Assembly: GCF_018599195.1 (NCBI RefSeq)
Contig: NZ_JAHFVK010000002.1
Location: 814,001 to 878,000 of the forward strand
Length of the DNA stretch: 64,000 bases
Origin: Croceibacterium selenioxidans
Lineage (GTDB): Bacteria; Pseudomonadota; Alphaproteobacteria; Sphingomonadales; Sphingomonadaceae
Direction: 5' to 3'
The stretch's first letter is position 1. The number at the start of each line of letters is the position of its first letter. A program made the translations under genes and the position numbers. This document shows positions 53,260-64,000 of the stretch, one piece after another. Below the pieces are notes generated by a model. It was not told where the DNA came from. It saw nothing but the letters and a program-made list of their open reading frames with translations, and made no database searches.

Positions 53260-53819
53260 GCACGCCACTCGTCGCGGGCGATCGAATAGACGATCGTATC
53301 GCGCAACTCCGGATCATAGCGATCGTCGGGGAAGTCGAGGTCCTCGCGGCGGCGCATGCCGAGCCTCTTCATCAGGCCCCAGCTCGCCTCGTTCTGGATC
53401 ACCGTAAGCGCAACCACCTCCTCGGCCCCGAAACGATCGAAACCAGCGTCGAGCGAGGCCGTGGCCGCCTCCCTGGCATAGCCCCTTCCCCAGGAATCCT
53501 CGCGCATGCGCCAGCCAATTTCGAAACTGCCCGGGACCGGGCAACCGGGAGCATCGGCCCGCTTGAGCCCACAGAAGCCAAGCATCTCCCCCGACAAGTG
53601 ACCGCCGTCTGCCTTGCGTTGGACGGCCCAAAAGCAGTGGCCATGTTGCGCGGCGCAACTCTCGACGCGCGCGCGTTGAGCCTGTTGCTTGGCCTCGTCC
53701 ATCCAGCCGAGCCAGCGCATGACCGCTGGCGTATTGGTCAGTCGGAAGAACTCGGCCCAATCTTCCTCGCGCCATCCCCTGAGGACCAGCCGATCGGTCT
53801 CGAGCCGAAACTCAGTCAT
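53256..53819 (-). CDS. GNAT-family N-acetyltransferase
   Basis: A 187-residue GNAT. It starts MTEFRLETDRLVLRGW, has the acetyl-CoA-binding loop around SWGRGYAREAATASLDAGFDRFG and the NEASWGLMKRLGMRRREDLDF motif, like RimJ/RimL enzymes. It acetylates an unknown substrate. It lies 16 bp after the fused spermidine-synthase gene and is coupled to the gamma-carbonic anhydrase gene. Confidence 0.88.
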   Translation of the reverse strand: MTEFRLETDRLVLRGWREEDWAEFFRLTNTPAVMRWLGWMDEAKQQAQRARVESCAAQHGHCFWAVQRKADGGHLSGEMLGFCGLKRADAPGCPVPGSFEIGWRMREDSWGRGYAREAATASLDAGFDRFGAEEVVALTVIQNEASWGLMKRLGMRRREDLDFPDDRYDPELRDTIVYSIARDEWRA

Positions 53820-53834
53820 CGCGAGCCAAACTCC

Positions 53835-58708
<4,874 letters not shown>

Positions 58709-58897
58709 CTCCCGATAATTCCGTGGGGAATTGCGACCCGACCCGGCGGTATCTCTGTCAAAAGCCTGTGCCGGGATAAAGTTAATTTGCTCTAAACCCC
58801 GACCAGCCGAGTCCACTCTGCGGCGGGTCGAATCCCGGGGCACAGCCAATAACGCTGCCTTGCGCATGACGCAGACCGGCCCCACACTGGCTACACT

Positions 58898-61408
58898 GTG
58901 AGTAAGACCCGTTCCGACAGCCGGTTGCGCGCCGTCCTGGGCCCGACCAATACCGGCAAGACCCACCTCGCCATCGAACGGCTTTGCGGCCACTCGAGCG
59001 GCGCGATCGGCTTCCCGTTGCGGCTGCTGGCGCGCGAGGTTTACGACAAGGTCCGTGCGATCAAGAGCGATGGCCAGGTCGCCCTGATAACAGGGGAGGA
59101 GCGGATTGAGCCGCCGGGCGCGCGCTATTTCCTCTGTACTGCTGAAGCCATGCCACGCACTGCCGGAGAACTTGCCTTCGTCGCGGTGGACGAAGTGCAA
59201 CTCGCCGCGGATCGCGAGCGAGGACATATCTTCACCGATCGACTGCTCCACGCCCGCGGTCGGGAGGAGACGATGCTGCTTGGCTCGTCCACCGTCGAAC
59301 CCATGGTGCGCGCCCTTCTGCCGGGCATCGAAGTTGAAACCCGCCCGCGCTTTTCGACCCTCAGCCACGCCGGTTCGTGCAAGCTCTCCCGCCTGCCGCC
59401 CCGTTCCGCCGTCGTCGCGTTCTCGGTCGAGCAGGTCTATGCCGTGGCGGAAATGCTGCGCCGGTTCCGGGGCGGGTCCGCCGTCGTCATGGGTGCGCTG
59501 AGCCCGGAAACGCGCAATCGTCAGGTCGAATTGTTCCAATCAGGCGAGGTGGACTACATCGTCGCCACTGACGCCATCGGCATGGGCCTGAACCTTGACG
59601 TCAGCCACGTCGCCTTCGCTTCGCTGAGCAAGTTCGACGGAGTGCGTCAGCGGCGCCTGACTCCTGCAGAAATGGCGCAGATCGCCGGCCGGGCCGGGCG
59701 TCACCAGCAAGACGGGACGTTCGGAACACTCGGCGGCAGCCGTAACGGGGGCGCGCTGGAATTCGCCGACGACGAGGTCTACGCGATCGAGCAGCACCGC
59801 TTCGCCCCGCTGACGCACTTGTTCTGGCGCGAGGCAGAACCGCGCTTCGATTCCCTTGCGACGCTGATCGCCGATCTCGAGGCCAAGTCCGGCATTCCAG
59901 AGCTCGCTGCGGCGCCTGAGGCGATCGACCTTGCGGTTCTAAGGCGCCTGGTGGACGATCCCGCGATCGCTGAAGGCGTCAAGACGTCGGGTTTGGTCCG
60001 CCGGTTCTGGGAAACGTGCCAGCTGCCCGACTTCCGGCAGCAAGGTCCGGACCTCCATGCGCGTTTCGTGGCCCGCCTGTGGCAAGACTTGCGCGAAGGG
60101 CAGATCGGAGTGGACTTCGTGGCCGCCCGCATCGCAGAGCTTGACCGCACCGAAGGCGACATCGACACGCTGCAGGGGCGCATCGCGGCAATCCGCAGCT
60201 GGGCCTATATATGCCAGCGGCCCGACTGGGTTCTGGCGCGGGATGAGATGGCAGCCCGCGCTCGGGCGGCCGAGGCGCGCTTGTCGGACGCGTTGCACCA
60301 AAGGCTAACCGAGCGGTTCGTCAACCGCCGTACAGCCATCTTGATGAAGACCGTGGGGAAGGACGCCGGAATGCTGCGAGTAACGCTTGATGAGGCCGGA
60401 CAGGTCATGGTCGAGGACCAACCCATCGGGCATCTCGAGGGCTTCCGCTTCGTGGTCGACGCCGGCGCCAGCCACGAAGACCGCAAACTCATGCTCGCCG
60501 CAGCCGAGCGTCATCTCCCACAACTTCTGGCGCTGAAGGCGCAGGCCCTGGTGCGCGAAGAACTGGGCGAGCTCACCATCGAAAAGGGCCAGGTCCTTCG
60601 CGAAGGTCGGGCGGTGGCGCAGCTCGAACGGGGCAAGTCCGCCAGCCGACCGCGTCTGCTTCTAGCGCGCGAATTGGCCGTACTCGATCACGCGCAGAAG
60701 GCGCGTCTTACAGGGGCGCTGGAGGTGTGGCTGGAAAGCTCGCTCGTACCGCTGGCCCCTTTGCGTGCCCTTGAAGAAGGCGCGCTGTCCCCAGAGGCCG
60801 GCAGCGAGGTTCGCGCGCTGCTCCTGACCCTCGCCGCTGGGGGCGGCTCGATCGGTCGGGAGGCCGCTGGGCTGGCCCATGTGCCGAAGGATAAGCGGCC
60901 CTTGTTGCGCAGGCTTGGGGTCACCATTGGCGCGCTCGACGTATTCGTACCCGCGTTGCTGAAGCCCGCCCCGCGACAGTTGCTCAACGCGATCGGAGTC
61001 GATCGGCGTCCGCTTCGCGAACGGATGGAGCCTGTCATTTCACTCAAAGGCCCTCTCCCGGCGGGTTACCGCCGGGCAGGAAGCCAGGCGATCCGGGTCG
61101 ACATGGCGGAAAAGCTGTTTCGTGCGGCCCACGACCAACGAGCCAGGTCGCCGGGACGCGGCTTTTCGATCGATGTCGCGCTGGCGACTTCGATGGGACT
61201 CTCGCCTGACAACTTCCGCCTGCTCATGCGCGACGCGGGATTTCGACCCGGGGTTGCCCGGCAACTGGCCGAGGGCGCGTTCGGGCCGCCTACGCCGGTG
61301 CGCTGGAGTTGGCGCCCTCCGCGGAAGGATCGGTCCGCGCCACAGTCCGCTCCGCGACCCGCGCCCCAAGGCAGCGCGTTTGCCGCTTTGGCGGACCTCG
61401 TCCGCTAG
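58898..61408 (+). CDS. SUV3-like DEAD-box-related RNA helicase
   Basis: An 836-residue superfamily 2 helicase. Motif I is LGPTNTGKTHLA (Gly15-Thr22), motif II AVDEVQLA, motif VI QIAGRAGRH, and it resembles mitochondrial SUV3. The C-terminal half (about 330-830) is alpha-helical and family-typical, with a Pro/Arg-rich tail. A role in RNA degradation or ribosome assembly is plausible. The GTG start has a weak ribosome-binding site. It starts the helicase-S4-ferredoxin chain. Confidence 0.9.
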   Translation: MSKTRSDSRLRAVLGPTNTGKTHLAIERLCGHSSGAIGFPLRLLAREVYDKVRAIKSDGQVALITGEERIEPPGARYFLCTAEAMPRTAGELAFVAVDEVQLAADRERGHIFTDRLLHARGREETMLLGSSTVEPMVRALLPGIEVETRPRFSTLSHAGSCKLSRLPPRSAVVAFSVEQVYAVAEMLRRFRGGSAVVMGALSPETRNRQVELFQSGEVDYIVATDAIGMGLNLDVSHVAFASLSKFDGVRQRRLTPAEMAQIAGRAGRHQQDGTFGTLGGSRNGGALEFADDEVYAIEQHRFAPLTHLFWREAEPRFDSLATLIADLEAKSGIPELAAAPEAIDLAVLRRLVDDPAIAEGVKTSGLVRRFWETCQLPDFRQQGPDLHARFVARLWQDLREGQIGVDFVAARIAELDRTEGDIDTLQGRIAAIRSWAYICQRPDWVLARDEMAARARAAEARLSDALHQRLTERFVNRRTAILMKTVGKDAGMLRVTLDEAGQVMVEDQPIGHLEGFRFVVDAGASHEDRKLMLAAAERHLPQLLALKAQALVREELGELTIEKGQVLREGRAVAQLERGKSASRPRLLLARELAVLDHAQKARLTGALEVWLESSLVPLAPLRALEEGALSPEAGSEVRALLLTLAAGGGSIGREAAGLAHVPKDKRPLLRRLGVTIGALDVFVPALLKPAPRQLLNAIGVDRRPLRERMEPVISLKGPLPAGYRRAGSQAIRVDMAEKLFRAAHDQRARSPGRGFSIDVALATSMGLSPDNFRLLMRDAGFRPGVARQLAEGAFGPPTPVRWSWRPPRKDRSAPQSAPRPAPQGSAFAALADLVR

Positions 61409-61414
61409 CTGGAA

Positions 61415-61744
61415 ATGCGGATCGACCGCCTCCTATTCTTCTTGCGGTTCGCGCGCAGCCGCGCCGTTGCGCAGCGTTGGATCGCTGAAGGTCACATCCG
61501 GCACAACGGGCAGCGCGTGGTGCGGCAGGATCTCGCGGTACAACCGGGAGACGTCCTCACTCTGCCGTTGTCGAAAGTCGTGTTGGTCATCGAATTGCTG
61601 CGTCTTCCCACCCGGCGCGGGCCGGCGGCCGAAGCCCACGAATGTTATCGCCCGCTTGACGGTGGGCAGCCAATGGACCTAGGCGGCGGCGACGCGCGGG
61701 ATGACAACGGGGCGCGGCAAGAAGAAGGGAACGTTGAGCAATGA
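61415..61744 (+). CDS. S4-domain RNA-binding protein (Hsp15-like)
   Basis: A 109-residue protein beginning [50 protein letters not shown], the S4 fold that binds structured RNA, followed by an unstructured acidic/polar tail. It resembles Hsp15/HslR-type proteins of ribosome recycling. It lies 6 bp after the helicase gene and overlaps fdxA by 4 bp. Confidence 0.88.
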   Translation: MRIDRLLFFLRFARSRAVAQRWIAEGHIRHNGQRVVRQDLAVQPGDVLTLPLSKVVLVIELLRLPTRRGPAAEAHECYRPLDGGQPMDLGGGDARDDNGARQEEGNVEQ

Positions 61745-62079
61745 CCTATGTCGTCACCGATGCATGCATCAAGTGCAAGTACACGGACTGCGTCGAGGTC
61801 TGCCCTGTCGACTGTTTCTACGAAGGAGAGACCATGCTGGTCATCAATCCTTCGGAGTGCATCGATTGTGGCGTGTGCGAACCCGAATGCCCTGCGGAAG
61901 CGATCTTGCCCGACACCGAAGGCGGTTTGGAGCAATGGCTTGAGCTGAACTCGAAGTTTTCCGCCGAGTGGCCCAACATTACCGAACGCAAGGATCCGCC
62001 GGAAGATGCCGACGATCACAAGGGCGAAGAAGGGAAGTTCGAAAAGTACTTCACTCCCGAACCTGGCGAAGGCGACTGA
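61741..62079 (+). CDS. fdxA: 7Fe ferredoxin (FdxA type)
   Basis: A 112-residue ferredoxin with two cluster motifs: [17 protein letters not shown], and [12 protein letters not shown], giving a 3Fe-4S and a 4Fe-4S cluster. The acidic C-terminal extension is usual for the alphaproteobacterial type. It is translationally coupled to the S4 protein (ATGA). The electron partner is not identified. Confidence 0.95.
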   Translation: MTYVVTDACIKCKYTDCVEVCPVDCFYEGETMLVINPSECIDCGVCEPECPAEAILPDTEGGLEQWLELNSKFSAEWPNITERKDPPEDADDHKGEEGKFEKYFTPEPGEGD

Positions 62080-62131
62080 TAGCCCCCGCGGGCTCGCCAT
62101 CGAGCTAATCGTGCCAGATTCTTTGCCGCTT

Positions 62132-62149
62132 CACCCACGCCGGTGGGTG
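62132..62149. other. Hairpin downstream of fdxA
   Basis: CACCCAC and GTGGGTG pair over a 4-base loop about 55 bp after fdxA. Together with a shorter AGCCC/GGGCT hairpin at 62080-62093 it may slow or end fdxA transcription. No U-run follows directly. Confidence 0.4.
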
Positions 62150-62152
62150 GGG

Positions 62153-62183
62153 TGGCAATTTTCGTGCGAATCTGCTATATAAT
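62153..62183 (+). promoter_or_regulatory. Candidate sigma-70-type promoter of carD
   Basis: TGGCAA at 62153-62158 and TATATAAT at 62176-62183 are 17 bases apart (to TATATA) and lie about 165 bp before the carD start, leaving a long leader. A TGGGGG/CCCCCA hairpin (62183-62199) lies just downstream, at or near the transcript start. Confidence 0.6.
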
Positions 62184-62348
62184 GGGGGAACTGCCCCCAA
62201 TTCGGGTCGGGCGGCAGGCTATAAAGGAAGGCAGGCCCCTCCAGCAGCGTTGAAAAGTTGGACCAACCAGGCCGCTTTCCAGACCTTTGCGGCCGGTTTT
62301 GCTGTTGACGCTCACTGCCCCAGGCTTGCCGGTGTGAAAGGATAATAA

Positions 62349-62885
62349 ATGGCTGCGAATGCACCCGCCTTCGACGTCGGCGATTACGTGGTATACCCAA
62401 AGCACGGCGTGGGCCGTGTGATCGAGCTACAGAGCGAAGAAATCGCCGGAATGAAGCTCGAACTTTATGTGCTTCGTTTTGAAAAGGAGCGGATGACGCT
62501 CCGCGTGCCGGTCAACAAGGTTGAATCGATCGGCATGCGCAAGCTTTCCAGCGACAAGACGCTGAAGGAAGCGATGGAAACCCTCAAGGGCAAGCCCAAG
62601 GTCAAGCGCACCATGTGGTCGCGCCGCGCCCAGGAATACGAAGCCAAGATCAACTCGGGCGATCTGGTTTCGATCGCCGAAGTGACCCGTGACCTGTTCC
62701 GGCCAGAAGACCAGCCGGAACAGAGCTATTCCGAACGCCAGATCTTCGAAGCGGCTTCCAGCCGCTTGGCGCGCGAACTGGCGGCGATGGAAAAGACTGA
62801 CGAGCCCGCTGCACTCGCCAAGATCCTGGACGTGCTGAAGACGCACGCGCCGCAATATTACGAGAGCACCACCGAAGACGCCTGA
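62349..62885 (+). CDS. carD: CarD-family transcriptional regulator
   Basis: A 178-residue protein with an N-terminal RNA-polymerase-interacting (TRCF-like) domain, FDVGDYVVYPKHGVGRVIELQ, and a helical C-terminal DNA-binding domain ending in KILDVLKTHAPQYYE. CarD binds the RNA polymerase beta subunit and stabilises open promoter complexes, influencing rRNA transcription and stress. It is transcribed from its own leader and followed by a terminator. Confidence 0.93.
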   Translation: MAANAPAFDVGDYVVYPKHGVGRVIELQSEEIAGMKLELYVLRFEKERMTLRVPVNKVESIGMRKLSSDKTLKEAMETLKGKPKVKRTMWSRRAQEYEAKINSGDLVSIAEVTRDLFRPEDQPEQSYSERQIFEAASSRLARELAAMEKTDEPAALAKILDVLKTHAPQYYESTTEDA

Positions 62886-62907
62886 GCCAGGCGCTTTGGG
62901 GCTGGAA

Positions 62908-62939
62908 GGGCCGCCGGGGGAATCCTCGGCGGCCCTTTT
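62908..62939 (+). terminator. Rho-independent terminator of carD
   Basis: GGGCCGCCG and CGGCGGCCC form a 9-bp stem over a 10-base loop, followed by TTTT, 22 bp after the carD stop. Confidence 0.85.
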
Positions 62940-63065
62940 CGTATGGGCGGGAACTCCCTCCCCCTTACCGCTTCGTCGAACTTCCCATCGCATTCGACGA
63001 ACCGCGATTGTCGTTAGCTGCTTGCTGTATTATACCAGTAATACGGAACAGAATGGAGGCCACCC

Positions 63066-63809
63066 ATGCACACCGGCCGGTTTGTGAGGTCATTCGCTTC
63101 GATCGCGGTGTTCGCGATTGCCGGCGCTCTCGCCGGATGCTCGATGGGATTCGATGGAGAAGGTGTTCCGCTTGAGGAACTGGACCTAGCGGGAGAAGCT
63201 CCAACGGGTGTGGCCTTGCTTGGGCCCGACAAGGTCATCATTACCGAAGGGACACCCTTCCGCGTGACAGCCGAAGGGGAAGAGGCAGACAAGCTGCGCT
63301 TTACCCTCAATCACGGCACTTTAGGCGTTTCGCGTGCGACCTCGATGTGGAGCGAGTGGGGCGGAAAACCCGCGACGGTCAGGGTTACGATGCCGGCACC
63401 ACGCAATCTGACGCTCGTCGGTTCAGGCCACATGACGACTTCGGCCCTCGCCAATCAGGCGGAAGTATCGGTGACCGGTTCCGGCACGCTGGAAGCGCCG
63501 AGGATCGCAGTCTCGCGGCTGGAGGTTTCAATCACCGGTAGCGGCGATTTTATCGGCAGCGGCCTCGCCGAAGCGCTGACGCTGTCCATTGCCGGCAGCG
63601 GCAATGCCAGGATGGAGGGCCTCAAGACCCAACGGGCGGAGGTCAACATCATGGGATCGGGCAACGCGGCTTTCATGTCCGACGGCGAAGTGGAGGCCAA
63701 TATCATGGGGTCGGGAGACGTTACCGTCACTGGCAACGCCCGCTGCAAAGCCAACAAAATGGGTTCCGGCTCCGTGAAGTGCCAGGGAGTCGCCCAGCCC
63801 GCCGAATGA
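63066..63809 (+). CDS. Head-GIN-domain lipoprotein (DUF2807)
   Basis: A 247-residue lipoprotein with lipobox LAGC (Cys25). The C-terminal half is a right-handed repeat of the type T-G-S-G: VTGSGTL, ITGSGDF, IAGSGNA, IMGSGNA, IMGSGDV and MGSGSV, the DUF2807 signature. It is thought to be an envelope-anchored beta-helix with unknown function. A second gene with a similar signal peptide starts 64 bp downstream, so the pair may be a duplication. Confidence 0.88.
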   Translation: MHTGRFVRSFASIAVFAIAGALAGCSMGFDGEGVPLEELDLAGEAPTGVALLGPDKVIITEGTPFRVTAEGEEADKLRFTLNHGTLGVSRATSMWSEWGGKPATVRVTMPAPRNLTLVGSGHMTTSALANQAEVSVTGSGTLEAPRIAVSRLEVSITGSGDFIGSGLAEALTLSIAGSGNARMEGLKTQRAEVNIMGSGNAAFMSDGEVEANIMGSGDVTVTGNARCKANKMGSGSVKCQGVAQPAE

Positions 63810-63872
63810 AGGCAGGCATTGACTACATCTGTAATCGTTTATACCCCTCCATCGGTTGTGGGAGAGATTGCG

Positions 63873-64000
63873 ATGCGGACATTAGTTGCAGCCATGTCGC
63901 TTGGCGCGGCACTGGCGTTTGGCACGACCCTTGGAATGGCGCAGGAGGGTGCGGCGGTCGAGGCGCCTGCCGGAACACGCAGCTATAGCGTCGGAGCATT
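63873..64000 (+). CDS. Secreted protein, N-terminal fragment (probably a second head-GIN protein; cut by window edge)
   Basis: The ATG at 63873 follows GGGAGAGA and opens a signal peptide (MRTLVAAMSLGAALAFGTTL, then cleavage near AQE). The frame then reads APAGTRSYSVGA and runs off the window. Start position, signal peptide and the GTRSYSVGA opening resemble head-GIN proteins, but the diagnostic repeats lie outside. Confidence 0.6.
   Translation, partial: MRTLVAAMSLGAALAFGTTLGMAQEGAAVEAPAGTRSYSVGA

Noticed and set aside
58815-58850. T-loop-like sequence GGGTCGAATCCCGG suggesting a tRNA
   Set aside because: No matching acceptor, D or anticodon arms could be folded around it.
58709-59539. N-terminal extension of the M23 protein to 824 residues
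   Set aside because: It would run antisense into the SUV3-like helicase and its composition shows no domain; the anchored form starting at 58708 is complete.

Overview
The window is GC-rich chromosomal DNA from an alphaproteobacterium, most likely order Sphingomonadales (Erythrobacteraceae or Sphingomonadaceae). The evidence is gene content and order: ileS-lspA-bamF, sciP (CtrA inhibitor), trcR (DUF1013), a CarD regulator next to a 7Fe ferredoxin, a Mg-type hemB, and the block nadD-rsfS-rlmH-envC-ctpA-dsbB-coq7. No prophage, insertion sequence, CRISPR array, rRNA or tRNA gene was found. Genes are packed tightly, often with 4-bp ATGA/GTGA overlaps, and no gene-free stretch exceeds about 270 bases.

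Layout. 1-1545: ileS end, lspA, BamF-type lipoprotein. 1576-3379: ECF sigma factor with a membrane partner, divergent from a PilZ protein. 3542-6557: CorC-like CBS membrane protein, OmpA-type lipoprotein, inositol-phosphatase/CysQ-type enzyme. 6587-9558: sucC and etfBA. 9608-11528: two paralogous secreted proteins of unknown role. 11538-18112: GNAT, DUF445 and an RND efflux pair. 18230-20546: GlsB, sciP with a coupled small gene, mnmA. 20513-24369: small Cys-rich anchored protein divergent from a serine hydrolase, then phzF, a CDF transporter and pdxH. 24618-27499: DnaJ-like, BrkB-like, fabI. 27565-30581: GFA-fold protein, wecC and wecB. 30628-39015: secreted protein, then coq7 to proA. 39247-40801: M23 peptidase and bactofilin (envelope shape). 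40881-43634: trcR and a glycosyltransferase/metallophosphoesterase pair. 43743-46558: GST, NTF2-like protein, quinone oxidoreductase, DUF1192. 46717-52428: clpA, DNA-repair exonuclease and ligase, DUF1275. 52425-57027: DUF167, gamma-carbonic anhydrase, GNAT, fused MFS/spermidine synthase, hemB. 57065-62885: M23 peptidase divergent from SUV3-like helicase, S4 protein, ferredoxin, carD. 63066-end: two head-GIN-type proteins, the second cut off.

The most interesting readings are these. The metallophosphoesterase and glycosyltransferase at 41692-43634 look like a PlcP-Agt phospholipid-remodelling operon, with a candidate PHO box upstream and its own terminator. Seven GANTC (CcrM-type) methylation sites are packed into 120 bp in front of the M23-bactofilin operon. 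A stand-alone Cys-rich domain is encoded divergently from a serine hydrolase and may be its split-off N-terminal part. The ligase-associated DNA repair cassette is reduced to exonuclease and ligase. The RND permease carries an extra hydrophobic insertion.

All functional calls come from reading motifs and gene order. No database search was run.
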